DNA from: Symsagittifera roscoffensis | Lineage: Eukaryota > Xenacoelomorpha > Acoela > Convolutidae | NCBI RefSeq assembly: GCF_963678635.1 | Contig: NC_087066.1 | Span: 54,702,312 to 54,766,311 of the forward strand | Direction of reading: 5' to 3' | Length of the DNA: 64,000 nucleotides | Shown: positions 32,972 to 45,429 of the stretch, piece after piece | Layout of the letters: each line of letters begins with the position of its first letter | Numbering within the stretch: the stretch's first letter is position 1 | The notes under the pieces: model-generated | The model's input: only the letters and a program-made list of their open reading frames with translations | Database searches by the model: none | What the model was told of the DNA's origin: nothing | Program-made: the position numbers and the translations under genes

Positions 32972-34511
32972 CCCATCCGGGGTTTAGAGAGTTTTCAGTT
33001 TTCAGTTGTTTGATGTAGTGAAGGACGGGTGATGTAGGTTTTTTTTGAAGTTGCGAGCATTGGCTTTTTGGGGGAAGAAGAAGTGTGGCTGTAGGTGTTT
33101 GACGTGTGCAGATTGTCATGTTCGTATCTCTAGATGGGTCTCGTTGATCGTGGGGGGTCTCGAAGATGGGTTTCATTGGTTGATTGTGTCAAGACTTCTG
33201 ATCGATGCCATGATGTATCGATTTCGTTAAGTTTGGAGCAAGACTGCGTGCAGGGTGAAATTTGACTTTTCCGTGTGAAGTGCCAATTGACTAGGATCTG
33301 TACGTGTAGTCAACAACGAGATGGTCATTGGTCTGGTTCAATGGTTTTTTTTGCTGCGATGTTTGGAACAAACTTTAAATCCTTTGAGGGCCGTGACTTT
33401 AGGCAGCAAATCAGTGGATTTTCCATTCCGAAGTTGGAATGTGATTGGATTGTCTTCCACTTTGCTTCTCTTCTCTTGGGCTTTACGAAATCTGTACATA
33501 CTGCATTAATCGTTTACATATATAATTTTCTTTGTTAAGTTTAGTTTTAGTTAAGATTTGTTATTAATAGTTATCGCAAAAGCGTTTTTATAGTAGTTTG
33601 GTTACTTTTAAGGACTCGCTCACCCTAGAGCAACTCTTGGCAAAAAGAGAGTGTGGGTCACAAAGCGTGATGTAGTGCGGTGCGTAAGACCGGCTATGGA
33701 TCATGCTCAGGAGGTCACTCTGGTTGTAGGGTATAATTTTGAGGTTCTTTTTGCAGAGTCTCTTTTTATGTTCAACCTTTTGTTTCGTTTTCATTACTTG
33801 TTTTTCTCTTCTTGTTCTGGTTGTGTCCTTTTCTCAAAAATCTTATCTTTTGGTTTGGTTTTGTATTTGGACTTTTTGGTTTTTCCTTTTTTTCCTTCGA
33901 TTGTGGTAAGACTGGAAAGTGGTCTCCAAAAGAATAATTTTGTCCAGTTTTAATCTGGTTTTAATCTAATTTGAGTACCGTGGGCTTTTTGTTCTTAGTC
34001 AAGCTATTAGTTTGTGGTTGTGTGATGTTAGTAAGCTGCGCTGGTTTTGTAGTTTTCTATATAATTCCTTCCAACTGTTTTAAAGGAAAGTGTGAAATGT
34101 GTGAAAACTGGTTAGAGTTGTTAAAAATGAAAGTTAAAACTTAATATATATTATTTAAATAATTCTTCGACGGCGAGCTGTGCGATTGTGGAAAGAGTTT
34201 ATGGGCGAGTGAATGATTCAAATCTTATAAAAGGAGCATCTTGTAAAAAGGTTAGTAAATTTCTGAATTTATCTGCAATTTTGTTTCAAATTACCGCGTT
34301 GAAATGTTAATTTTACTTCTTCTGGGGAATTTTAATTTTCAAATTTACTGCTTGGTGAAAAAACAAAACGTTTGCATTTGGGATTATTTATTAGTTTATG
34401 TTTTTTGGGGCTAAATTTTACTGCTTTTCATTTATACTGCTTTTGTTTAGAATTTTTAAGAAAATAGTTTTCAATTTGCTGTTGTCTGTTTTAGATGAAT
34501 GTGTGATGAAG
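32972..34511 (-). other. Element 2 3' noncoding region
   Basis: Counterpart of 21369-22822 and of 24344-25469. Shared blocks include AAAGGATTTAAAG, TGACCATCTCG and CACTTCACAC. Plus-strand ORFs of 60-100 codons here are chance openings in a noncoding region. A tRNA-like stretch (about 33675-33745) corresponds to the one in element 3. Confidence 0.65.
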
Positions 34512-34594
34512 TCTAAAAAAGAAAGTGGAACATTTATAAAGAATGGTTTGTTATGTTTCGAATTTATTAGTGTAAGATACATAATAATACTTAC
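34512..34594 (-). other. Element 2 copy of the post-ORFd intron (83 nt)
   Basis: On the minus strand the donor is GATTAA|GTAAGT with G at 34594, and the acceptor is CTTTCTTTTTTAG ending at 34512. The TAA is the ORFd stop, so the donor begins at the very next base. The downstream exon begins ACTTCATCAC, matching TCTTCTCACC in element 1. Confidence 0.72.
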
Positions 34595-36500
34595 TTAATC
34601 ATCAGCAAAAAATCCAATTTGGTTAATTTCATGAATGACGTTTGATGTTGTTCAAAGCTTAGCAAGTAAGCGGGTGATACATTTAGTTTTCAGTAGTGGC
34701 CCAAGCAATTCAAAAGCTTTGATGATCTTTTGCTCTTCACTACTTGGTGAGAATTCATGCGGTGTAATTTGGATTAGATTATAAAGCTTATGATTATATT
34801 TAATGTAATGAATGTATTCTAGGATTGGAATTTCAACGGGCTCTATATTCTCGTGAGGGACAATTAGTGGACAGAGTTTATCAACAATAAAAGTTCTGGC
34901 TAGTGGGCAGAATACATACATTTGTCGGATAGGGTCGTAGTTTCTAAGGATCCCTTGCATGTTAGTGTCTTTTATACAGTATGTGAAGTTAAGAGGAATG
35001 GTGAAATTAAATTGGAGTTTATAAATTGAAATCGATGGTGTGGGTTTCGTGATGGTGTATTAGTTGTGTAATGGTGTTGTATGAATATAAAGTAAGTGTA
35101 TGTGTGAATTTGTTTCGTGCGTTACATAATTTGATGTGAGCAGTGTAAGTCACCTTCTTTGGGTGGTACGAAATAAAAGTTTAATGAGAAATTGTTAAAT
35201 TAACTGAAATAAGATTCGTAGGGTTTTCTGACGCGAAGTCCTGTGGATATAATGTGATCATATTTTTAATTCATGCAGCTGATAGTAAATACATATGGAG
35301 ATTTGATGAAAAAAGTTTCAGTCAGCTTGGGGTTAGCGTTACTATCGTCATTTGAAAAGATATCTTCATTGGGTCGTGCAATGGCATGATCATGGTGGTT
35401 AATAGAAAACCTATTAGCTTTTTGTTCAGTGAATCCAGTTATGCTTTGGTTTAGTCCGAAGGTTGTGAACTGTTTTTCGTGAAGTTCTATAGTTAGGTGA
35501 TATAGTCTAGTTTGACATAATTCCTTGTCGTCTGGATTATTAATTAGTGGGAGTGATGATGGGTTACTGAATGGAAAATCTATTAGCTTTTCGTGCAGTG
35601 GATCTAGTTAGTGTTTGGTTTAGTCCAATGGTTGTGAACTGTTTTCCGTGAAGTGCTGTAGTTAGGTGATATAGTCTAGATTGACATAATTGCTTGTCGT
35701 CTGGACTATTTAATAGTGAGAGTGATAATGGTTACTGAAATCCTTGTATGAGATCCATGAAAATGTGGGAAATAATGCATTTTCATTAGTGTAATTTGGT
35801 TGTTCGTTGTTAGTATTTGCGTGATATTAAGTATATTGTAAAAAGAATGGCTAGCACACTTGGAGAAATGCTTTTTGTTGTTATGAAGTGGTTGAATTGT
35901 AAAAGTTTGGGCTGGTCGAGGGTTAGATGGGAGTGGGGTATTGGGGAGTTTTCGTTCAAATACTCGGTGGGCTCTGGTTTCTCCAGTAGTGGATGGGGGC
36001 TGGAGGATTCTGACAATGCCATGGTTTTTGAGAGATGACAATTGGTTAGTGTGTTAGGGTGTTGTAGCTGTTGTTGAAGGCTTATGAAGTTATCTAATTC
36101 ATTCGTTTTCGAGCTCAGTATCAACGGGCTAGAGTGGTTTTGTGGGTCGCTGGTCATTGGAGAGTAGATTGGGGTTGCATCAGTGTAGGAGGTTGAGGCT
36201 GAGGAAGGTTCATGGGGAATTTGAGTATGGAGGGGTTGAAAGGGCGGCTGAGAAAAACGGATAGGCTAGGTTCGGAGTCTGGAAATTGATCTGGTGTTTC
36301 AATATCAGAATTGTTAAATTGTGAAATCGTGTGAAAAACTGTATTCGTTGAAGTGTTGTCTGAATCCACTGTTGGTGAAATATTAGTATATGATGATTCA
36401 GGGTGGGGATTGAAATCAAAAAGTGGTGAGATCTGGGAGTGACGTTGAGGTTGGATGGGTATGAAAGGGAACGGTTGAGGGATCTAATCTGGCGTCTCAT
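34595..36500 (-). pseudogene. Element 2 ORFd, broken
   Basis: Starts at the ATGA overlap with the env stop (ATG 36500-36498). Segments in several frames match element 1: VFHTISQFNNSD, DNFISLQQQLQHPNTLT, a basic FERKLPNTPLP block, and QGILRNYDPIRQMYVFCP. The best-preserved piece is 34652-34960, which ends a few codons before the intron and reads HEFSPSSEEQKIIKAFELLG. A tandem duplication (35398-35738) lies in the middle. Same unidentified protein as in element 1, a Pro/Ser-rich N-terminal half plus a conserved C-terminal domain. Confidence 0.6.
35398..35738. repeat. 170-bp tandem duplication inside element 2 ORFd
   Basis: Two adjacent copies, about 35398-35567 and 35568-35738, share long blocks such as GGTTGTGAACTG and GTTAGGTGATATAGTCTAG with roughly 10 percent difference. 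Element 1 has a single copy, so the duplication arose in element 2. It disrupts the ORFd frame. Confidence 0.75.
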
Positions 36501-39065
36501 CGTGGGCTTAAAAGATGGTTGTTCTGAGAACGGAAATTAGTGGTATGTGGCTGTTCTATAATCTGTTCATATGTCTCGTCTACATTTGGTTGTTGTGCTT
36601 CAATAAGGGTAACTGGACTTTGTGGATATCTATGACTTGTAGAGATGTGCTCTGTTAGGGATATGTTCCTGTAGATTCGTGGTGTTAAAGATAATTGATG
36701 GTTGTTTTCTAATGTATGTAATTGTGGTACAGTAGTTGTCGTGTTTCTAGTGTCTTGAGAATTATCATATGTCTTAGGTGTGGTTGATAGTTTTTTTTTT
36801 GTATTTAGTTATTTGAGCGTCTAAAAGTATTTTGTTAATTGAGGTTGAAAATATTCCGAAAAATCCTGCGAAACTCCTACGATCGCTTGTTTGTTTACTT
36901 GTGTGGGGATTGCGCATGTATTACAAATTCTTTTCAATAAAGAATAGCAAAAACCAAAAAAATTTAACGTTGCATATAATATAGTCAGTCTTTCTATGAT
37001 GTAAGAGGGCCATCCTAGAAAGGCGAGTAGTTCATTTTTTAAAATTACAAATTTAAAGATATTGATGGGTGATATATCTTGTGGACGGTATTTTTCATCG
37101 TTTAAATAAATATCTCTTTTTCACCGTTTAAATGTTCAATATCTTTTGAGTATCCACTGTAGTCTTGTGTGTAGATGTCTAAAACTCCTGCGGTTTCTGC
37201 AAGTTTTCTTAATTATTGGTCAATGGATTGTCTTTTGTATTGTGTCCATCTTTGTGAGGAGTTCTACAAATTGTTGTATGCGGAAGTGATGTTGTATATC
37301 TGATCTAAAGTATTAATCTATAGCTTTAATACTTTCTGGTGAAAATTTCTTTAATGGCGGCATAAGTGTAGGATCTGGTATGGGAAGATTATATTTATCT
37401 TCATCGAGATTTAACTGTACAGCATTGTGGCTATTTTCAGATCCACATGGGACAGCTGTAGTCTAAAAAAATGTTCTTCTAGAATGCGTATCAAAAAAGT
37501 GTACTAAAATTATGTAGAACCTGGGGATTCTTTTGTAACATTTTTTGCCTTCAATCACGTATAAAGGTGATACTTTTTACGTAAACGTGTTATACCATAA
37601 TGTATATGTATCTTTCGTACTCGAAAAATTTTGATCTATTGCCTGACAACAAATAACCTGCATAGAGTATTTTTAATACTGCTAGTGGAAGTGATTGTAA
37701 AATTTGTGTTAGTTCAAGTTAACATAAATGATGAAGCGTTTCTAGTTCTGATAGGAACATTTCTTGAAAAATTCTCTTTTTTGTGTAACCCAATTTCATG
37801 TCTAAGTGGATGTCATAGTGAATTGCACCAAAACACGCTTGGTTCATAAGTGATAGTTCTTGAAAGCGTGTACTGCTTTTGTCTTGTGGTCGAAGTTTTC
37901 CACCAGTTCTTACTGTGTTTTTTAGAAAGATTACTGAGATGTATGCATTTTGTATTTTGAAACGTGATGTGTTAAATCTGGTTTGATTTTCAGATTTCTT
38001 GTGTTCATGTCAAAACCTTTTTTGTATTCTACAAGGATTTCTGAAAATTGTGTTTTGTAAAGTGGAGTGTTATTTTTGCAGGCGAAATGTGAGATTTGAA
38101 GTGTAGGTCTCTGTGTAGATTTGAAAACGTGTTAGTTTGTTTTCCGTATTATTGAAATTTTTGAAACGTTGATTGTTTTGTCTGACTTTTCAGGGTTAAC
38201 TTTCTTGCGTGTATTCCCACAAATTGAAATGTGGTACATGTGTCTTCGGGGAACCAAAAAATTGTTGCTTGTGTTCTTGTTGTTGGATTGCACTATCCCT
38301 GGTCTTTTTTCCAAGGTAATCGTGTTCCTTGATAACTTATTGTGTCATCTTTTAAATCTCGTGTTATTTGTACCTTTTCTTGTTGGATTTTCTAATCAAA
38401 AAAACATATTTAGTTATCCTCTGTTTTTTGTGTCAGCCTTGCAATTAGAAGGGTAGTTTTTCTTCAATGTGTGGTATCCAATTTTTATCATGAAGATCAT
38501 AAGTTAATTGTCCATGAGCGCCGTGGAATGGGTATTTGTCATCTAATTTTATATGAACTTGGTCTCTTTTAACCTGATGTGCTGAGTCTAGAAAAACTTG
38601 AAAGTTTACCAATTTTTGGTTTATGCCTTTATTTGTGGTTAAATTAATCGATTAAATTCGTTTTTACAATCTTCAGGGCTAAGACGTAAAAGTCTTTCTA
38701 TATTACTTTGATAGAAAGAATCGTGATCAAGTCTATTTTTGTTTCCATTTGAGACTTGAGAACAATGTACTTTTTTCTCTGAGAGTGTTCCTGTAAACTT
38801 GTATCCTGTTGATGTTGTACCTCGGGCTTTTGAATAAAGTGGTGCTATCTAATTGATTGTTTCTATTTTTTGTGGTTCGGATTCGCATTGAGTTACTTGA
38901 TTTATGGCGTGTTTATGTAGTGTTTTTTGTTCATTTTCTTCACAATCATAGTGTGTAACAAATAAGTCTAAGTCTTGTTCGAGGGAAAGGGTTTTTATGT
39001 GATGTTGGTTCTGAAAAAAGAAGGGGAGAGAGGGCTTAGAGGAAAAAGATTATCAAAAGATACAT
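36497..39065 (-). pseudogene. env: Element 2 envelope-like gene, broken
   Basis: The ATG at 39065 opens a hydrophobic leader interrupted by a TAA after nine codons. Shared with element 1 are THYDCEENEQKT, KKVHCSQVSNGNKN, NIERLLRLSPEDCKN and YAGYLLSGNRS. A hydrophobic anchor and a tail with ETYEQIIEQPHTT end at TGA (36499-36497), overlapping the ORFd ATG. Many stops and frameshifts. Because the two elements are broken at different places, shared segments show which frames were selected. Function as for the element 1 copy. Confidence 0.62.
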
Positions 39066-39339
39066 ATTTAGGATAGTCCTAAATAAGGATTATAGAATGT
39101 GATTTATCCAAGTGTCTTTTTTGTATATCTATCGTATTTATCAATAATTTCTGTTAGATAAATGCGGGAGGTAAAGCTTGAGCTGTTATATTTGATGGAG
39201 CTAAGGGGAAGGGTTGATGTCCTAAATTCTTTAATATTACTGTTATTTCCAATTTAAGTGTTAAATTGTCTTGTGTAATCTGTTACTGTGGAGGTATTGA
39301 CCAAACAGTGGAGGGAGTGCTACGAATGTATTCTAATTT

Positions 39340-40140
39340 AATCGTAGGGAAATGTTATTGGTTAAAAGTTTCTTTTATATATCGTCTAAATTTGTAGAAA
39401 AATTTGGAGGAAATCATGTTGTTGATATTTAACTTATTGAAGGGGTTGAAGGAAAATAAGGGGCTTCTGGTAGTGACATAGTGACATAGTGACAGAGATG
39501 TTTCTGATGTGATATCTATTGGTTCTTTTACCAAGTTTGATTCACCTCGAGTGAAAGCTTGTGTCATCCAATGTGGGAGATGTTGTGTTGAAGTTGGGGG
39601 GTTAAAGGGACTTTCAAGAATTTGTTGGGAAGTGGGGGTTGATTTTAAGTAATCCGATGGTATGTTCGGAGTGTTTTTTGTGAGCTAGAATGTAATGGTT
39701 GGCGGTACATTGAATTGTACTGCTGGAAAGATCTAAAGAATTTGGGGTTGGTGATGAGGAAATTTTAAAATGATCTCTGTTAGTTGTAAAAATTCTATTT
39801 CGTCTTGGATGTATGATTTGTCTACTTATTGTGGATGTGTTTTTGTTTTGCCTTGGGTGTCTTGTTCTATTAAGGTCCTGCTGAAGGGAAAAGTATTTGT
39901 TATACGTTGGTTTGTATTGTGGTTCGCTTAGGGGTGCGTGGTTCTAAAGGTTCTAAAGGTTCTGATAGCAGTGAATGTTTTTCTTCAAATGTATATGGGT
40001 TTTCTTGAAATGAAATACGTGTTGATGATTGAAGGTGGTTTGTCTGACTGGATGTTGGTATTGTTGGAGATTCCTGGGATGTTATAGTCGGTGGAGACTG
40101 TTGTGTGGGTTGCTGATTTGCAGTTTTGATTTTTTTTCAG
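39340..40140 (-). pseudogene. Element 2 ORFc (Pro/Ser/Thr-rich), broken
   Basis: In frame pieces read STRISFQENPYTFE, SLQQDLNRTRH and RQIIHPRRNRIF, matching element 1. The C-terminal fragment 39355-39567 contains ESNLVKEPIDITSETSLSL, which corresponds to EPNLVNDPIDTSSDTTLSS in element 1. No complete frame remains. Confidence 0.5.
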
Positions 40141-40149
40141 ATTTTTTAC

Positions 40150-40339
40150 CTATGAGGAAAATTTATAATGGTTATAGTATACTTCTAAGAAAATGATTAG
40201 AAGTATTATTGCCAGTGCCAAAATTGTTATTGCCTGTTTTATACGTTTGGATATTGTCAGAATTAGGGAAATTAGAAATGTGAAAAAAATTACTAAAAGA
40301 AAAAACAATGTTGTGCTTGTTGAATACTTGTTTTAACAT
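40150..40339 (-). pseudogene. Element 2 ORFb (small two-pass membrane protein)
   Basis: ATG at 40339 directly follows the ORFa stop, as in element 1. The first hydrophobic segment (LFFLLVIFFTFLISLILT) is reached only after a one-base frameshift in a T run. It is followed by SKRIKQA, a second hydrophobic segment and YYNHYKFSS before TAG at 40150-40152. The size equals that of element 1 apart from the one extra base. Confidence 0.48.
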
Positions 40340-40652
40340 TTAGGTGTTTGTTGAAATATCGTACCTGAGGAGCTGATCAAGGATTTTTGCAAAGTCGAGG
40401 TAGCTTTCATGGAGTGAATAGAAAAATAATAAAAACCTGCAAAAATTTACGAAGCTAAAGAGAAATAGTTCGAACGTTTTTTATATATGATGATTTGAAA
40501 AAAGGTCGATAGAATTGAAAAAAGTTTTGAAGTTTTAATTTTAGAAGGTTGACTGTTTTGGAAAGAAGCGTTTGAGAAATGATTCGTTCTCGCCAAATTT
40601 TTTTTTGAGGCAAAATTTGAGTGTGGTCGGATTGTTTATAGATTTTTGACAA
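40340..40652 (-). pseudogene. Element 2 ORFa (hydrophobic), broken
   Basis: The upper part (40455-40652) is open and reads RERIISQTLLSKTV; the hydrophobic middle of element 1 is replaced by a degraded NFFQFYRPFF segment. The end reads LLFFYSLHESYLDFAKIL and finishes with the TAA at 40340-40342. This copy shows that the protein once started upstream of the ATG suggested by element 1. Confidence 0.42.
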
Positions 40653-41092
40653 GTGAGCTTCCTGATTTTGGTTTTTTCATTGAATGACTGGGGGTATCTA
40701 GGAGTTATTCGTACCTTAGGCTAAATGATGATGTCCTGTTTTTTCTTTAGGCTGATTTCATATTTTTCCTTAAGGGAAATTTGGAGTGTAAGTTGGGGCA
40801 ATATTGTTGATCTTTGTACCAGCTGCTAGAGGAGGGTTGTAATATTTAAATTTTGTTTATTTTGCTGGTCAAATATCAGCTTGTTGCTTATTTTTGACCT
40901 GGAGGTCCTTTAGTTATAGTTACATATATGTTTGAAGTTTGCAAAGTGTCGGCTAAGGAAGTGATGTCAGAATGAGGTGATGATTAGATAGCTTCTGAAT
41001 GGCTCAAGTTTAACTAGTTGTTCATGGGTGTCAGCATGAATTTTAAGGAAAGCGAAGAACAATTTGCTATATTTGTGAAATTTAAAACGATA

Positions 41093-42540
41093 ATTAATTA
41101 GAAAGAGACTTTTGGAAATCAACATCTTTATCATTTTTGATTGTGGAAAGAAGGTTTTATAATGTTTTCGTGGTCGATTTCAAAGTCTTGATTATTGTCG
41201 TTGTTGAGAGGTTTCTTTTATTTCCTGTGGTAAATTTTTTTGATCCAATTTTTTTTCTGAGGTAATTGTTTATGGCTTATTTCTTGGGATTTTTGTCGAG
41301 TGTTTTTGTTATTTTGTGTTTCTGGATTTTGTGGTGAACAATTTATATCACATGTTTGTTTTTGACTATTGCCTGCGTTGTTCTGGACCATTTTGATTCT
41401 TGTAAAAGAGTACAATTGTGTTAGTTCGCGAAGAGCCTACTCTTTTGGGTAATTTGATAAAAAATTGTTTTTGTGTTGAACAGCTTCTTTTTTATTTCAG
41501 TCAATAAGTTTATATGTTACATCAGTGGGTTTGGATTGGTTGTTTTTTTTAGATTTTCTTTTTTGTTTTACAAAATTTGGGATTAGGACAAAAGTTCCAA
41601 TTTTCAAATTTGTAGCTGGTGTGAACCGTGAATTCATTTGGGAATGAATATTCTGTCCTTTTATTATTTTTTTGGCTATTTTTTGATAAACTTCATTGTG
41701 TTTTTTATCTCTCTTTAAAATTATTCGGTATGTGTGCCGGAGGCTAATTTAAAAGATATCGGTGATGAAAATTATCTTCATCGTGTGTATGTAATGGTAG
41801 ATTATAACACATTGACTTGTTTGTAAGTTGGCATTAACCTTGTGTGTATTTGAGGCGTTTGTAAGGTGATATTCCTAAGGTTGTTGTTATTTGCGAATTG
41901 TAAGGTAAGGGGAACGAATTTACATCTGTTGACAGTTCAGTATATTTTGTATCGTTTCCATTTATGATACATCTGAGATAATATTTTAATGAACGGTTCA
42001 TTCCTTCGACTAAACCATTAGTCCAAAGGTCAATAAATGTTCGTGGCTTGTGTTTGATGTTATATAGATGGCATAATGTAATTATTTCATTATTAATGAA
42101 CTCAGTGCCATTATCTGTGGCAAGGATTTCTGGTAGTCCGAATTTTGCTCTCCAGTGTTCATAAATTGTTGTATATGCATAATAGGCATTACAATAAGGT
42201 ACTGGCTTAAGTGCTACGTAGTGTGTAAATGCGTCAACTATGACCATTGTATATGAGTTTCCTTCTGAAGAGGGTGTTATTGGTCCTTTTGTATCGAATG
42301 AGACTATGCGGTCAAACTATAAACTTTGTCCTTTGAAATCTTGTTTTTCTGCTATTTGCTTTTAATGTGGGTGTGTTTTTTTAATTTGCACGTTAAGAAA
42401 TCATTGCGTAATACCCTAATCCAAATCGGTGCCATTGGAAAGTAAAAGTTTTGGGTATAATTTGAGTATGTTTTTTTTTCTGATCCTGCATGTCCTTCAG
42501 GGTTTAAGGAATGTGAAATGTAAAATGCTAGGTGTATCAT
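41093..42540 (-). pseudogene. Element 2 integrase, broken
   Basis: The catalytic core is open over 137 codons (41834-42247) with VIVDAFTHYVAL, ATDNGTEF and GLVEGMNRSL; 35 residues separate the second Asp from the Glu. The zinc-binding region (42352-42540) keeps GHAGSEK but has lost part of the CxxC. Downstream a degenerate GPY/F region and a tail with LTQLYSFTRIKMVQNN extend to about 41093. Codon CTA where element 1 has TAA shows that the tail belonged to Pol. Confidence 0.78.
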
Positions 42541-43379
42541 ACATAGTGATAAACATGGTACCCTAAATTCAGATGTTTGATATTCTAAAATATTTGTGTT
42601 CTCATTTATGGATGTGTTATTGAATTTTCTAATTTATCTTAGAAGTGTTTTGTTTCCTAGAATTGTGATATCTGCTTTTATGGTTTTGTTTTATAAGTGT
42701 GCCAAGACTTTAATTGTCTAATGACTGGGCCAAGGTAATTTTCAAGGTAAGTCAAGTGTAATTTCTCTGTATTTGGCAGAAAGAAATTTTCAATTTCTAA
42801 CTTTGAGAGAGGTATGTTATCTAGAGAGTCATGGGGGTTAAAATTTTGATTTATTGTGTAATTTGATACGGAATCTGGGGGTACTGATAAGTTTATTTTA
42901 TCAGTTAGGTTTTCTTTTTCTATTAAAGGCAATAGATTTGTCCTGTATATTTTTGTTTGAGGGGTTTTTTGTTGTGTGTTGTTTTTGATCCATGATGATT
43001 ATTTATCGGTTTAAATGTAGAATTTCGAAAAAGAGGTCTACTTTGTAGTGATTTTTTTGACAATCTAAATATAATGGGAAGTAATGTACGTTATTTATTT
43101 TTGTTTTATCAACGTCAGTTTTTACTGCACATTTGCATTCTAGTCTTGGTGATGTTTCGTCTTTTACAAAAAAATTAATTTTTTGTGGTATTTCTACTGT
43201 TGTTTTTCTTGTTAATAATTTAGGTGTTGTGTTTTGACTGAGTGTGCCTGGTAATGCAAGATTTTTTCCTGCTGCCTAAACTATATGTAGGTTTGGGAAT
43301 TTCTATAAAATTAACTGAAACCTATAAACTCTATCGTTTGGATTTTATTTCTGTGAAAACCAAAATTATAGGTTTATGG

Positions 43380-43700
43380 TCTGTAAAGAGAACTGTTGGA
43401 TGTTTTGATCCAAGTATTAAAATTCATCTTCGGTGAGGGTATATATTATAGCTGTGCTTTCTCTCAAAAGTGTAAAGAGTCTAAGTTCAGCTTGTGTAAA
43501 TCGTCTTGAATTTGCTGAAATAAGATTCTTTTTATTTGTTCTACTCTGTGATTGTAATAAAGATGCGCCGATGCTAAAATTTGCTGCGTCGCACATAGCA
43601 TAAAATGGTTGATCGGGATCTGGAATGGTGTCTGATATATGTTCAGTGAGGAGTGTTTTTGTTTGTTCAAATCAATTTTGGTGTTCTGTTCTCCATTCAT
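43380..43700 (-). pseudogene. Element 2 RNase H, broken
   Basis: On the minus strand, PFYAMCDAANFSIGASLLQ is visible across a frameshift, the same block as in element 1, followed by RLFTLLRESTAIIYTL. The TDHKPIIL block lies further down near 43385. The enzyme is not complete in any frame. Confidence 0.65.
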
Positions 43701-43849
43701 ATTTTTTTTTGCTGTCCGAGAGTGTTACAAAATGGTCTTAAAAACATTTTATAGACGGCACTTAATGGTCGTATTTACTTAAGAAATTAAGCATTCAAAG
43801 ATATTCATGGATTTTCTTTTTGACGATGGTTGAAGTTTTACGATTGCGT

Positions 43850-44728
43850 CTATGCGGGATTTTAGTGGATGTATTTCCTTCGAAAAAACTGTCATTAAAC
43901 CGGGACTGCTTAAATGTTTTATTTATGGAGTATTTGATGATATTTATCTTAGACAATGAACATTTTGTTTTTTGTCTGTGATTTCATGAAAACATCGTCT
44001 GAATATGTTATGAGATTTTTACTGAGGAAGAATGGTCAAGAATTTTTGCTCATAAATGCTCAGAATGCTGCTCGTCCTATTGAGATTCCGTAGAAAAATC
44101 TATTGAGTTCGAATTGTTGGTTTCCATTGAGGAATTGTGTTAAGCGTCGTGATTGTTCATCTAAGGGCATTTGATTGTATGCACTGTTCATGTCAGCTGT
44201 TGTGAAGTATTTTCCGTTTATCTTTGTGAGAATTACTTGAATTGGTTTGATAGGCCAATTACATTTAGATTTATAAATGAGTGAATTGAGATATCTTGTG
44301 TCTAGAACAACTTTTACTGATTCTCCTTTAGCCAAAATAATAACGGGGTTTATGAATGTGTTTCTTTTTGGTTGTTCTTCTTTATTCACTGGGGAATAAA
44401 ATTCATATTGCTCTTGTATATCTAGTAACCTATTAACTTTATATTGCAAGTGCATTGAGATTTTACTGGATCGTTGCTTTTTGATAATTGCGTCAAGTTT
44501 CAGAGATAGATGTAGTGGTGAATTTACTTCCCCAACATCGAATTTAGATGTGGCGTAAACCATTGGGTATTTTAGTAGTAACTCGGCTAATTGTTCAAAT
44601 TCTTTTTGTGTAATTTGAGAGTCTTGAAAATAGAACCTTATAAAGAATTTTTGTTGTTCATTGGTACATTCTGATATCTGAAATGTTTGTTTAATTAAGG
44701 TTTTTTTGTAAAGCAGTCTGTGTTCCAT
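43850..44728 (-). pseudogene. Element 2 reverse transcriptase, broken
   Basis: A 222-codon ORF (44060-44728) holds NPVIILAKGESVKVVLD, TTADMNSAYNQMPLDEQ and FYGISIG. It stops before the catalytic box; in the next segment the box reads YSDDVF rather than YLDDVF. The palm continues in degraded form to about 43850. Together with element 1 it confirms the Ty3/gypsy RT assignment. Confidence 0.83.
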
Positions 44729-45256
44729 TTTTTATCACTTATTATTTTTTTAAATGATAATTTTTCATTCAAATTTGATGATTGGCATATATCTAATAAT
44801 TTCAAAATTTTATTTACTCTATATGCTACTTCTAATGTGGGAGAAAGTGTTGCACTTGTTTCGCAGTAACCTAGAATTCCTAGAGGTAATGTTTTTTTTG
44901 TGTGGGGAATTATTGTATACATGTAATGAAAATATATCTGAAATTGTGTGTATTTGATGGATGAGATTGTTACTCGGAAAAATTTGTGAATTGGTTTGAA
45001 TTCAAGGTGTGACATATAAGTCGTTGTTTGTTCTGTCTCATGTTGTTTCAGGTATTTTCGTTCTTGGTTATATTTAGGGTAGAAAATGGAGAAAAATGGC
45101 GGTTGTTTGCTTAGTCTTTGGAAGAAATAAGTGGTTAGTTTTTCATTTTTGTGTATTTGTCTTTTATGTGTATTTTGCTATATAAAATATTAATAGTAGT
45201 AATATATTTAGTGATAAATGGTATTCCAACAATTTTGTGTTTTATATCTGTGATGT

Positions 45257-45390
45257 GGAATGTTTGTTTGAAAGGTTTTTTAAAAAATTTGTTCCATTTC
45301 ATTGTTTGAGTGGGAATGTTTGTTTGAAAGGTTTTTTAAAAAAATTTGTTCCATTTCATAGTTTGAGTGGGAATTGTTTGAGTGGGAATT
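45257..45390. repeat. 57-bp tandem duplication in element 2 between protease and RT
   Basis: Two near-identical copies of a block starting GGAATGTTTGTTTGAAAGG and ending TTTGAGTGG stand side by side, followed by a shorter third piece (GGGAATTGTTTGAGTGGG). Element 1 does not have it. It is a private duplication and not an element module. Confidence 0.75.
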
Positions 45391-45429
45391 GGATTTTTCC
45401 AAGATTAGTTAAACTTGATCCTTGTGCTG

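Larger units (their letters stand above)
25082..33134. repeat. Tandem duplication of a 4-kb GTPase unit
   Basis: Two direct copies, 25082-29126 (4045 bp) and 29127-33134 (4008 bp), each contain the 3' part of element 3, the GTPase gene, and the antisense 3' LTR plus about 160 bp of element 2-type internal sequence. The junction at 29126/29127 joins CTCTAGA (as at 33128-33134) to CAAAGGATTTAAAG (as at 25082). The order is LTR sense, gene, LTR antisense in both. The junction proves that the duplication came after the LTR insertions. Confidence 0.85.

Noticed and set aside
33045-33953. Plus-strand ORFs in the region left of element 2 ORFd
   Set aside because: They lie antisense in the noncoding 3' region of element 2 and have no counterpart in elements 1 and 3.
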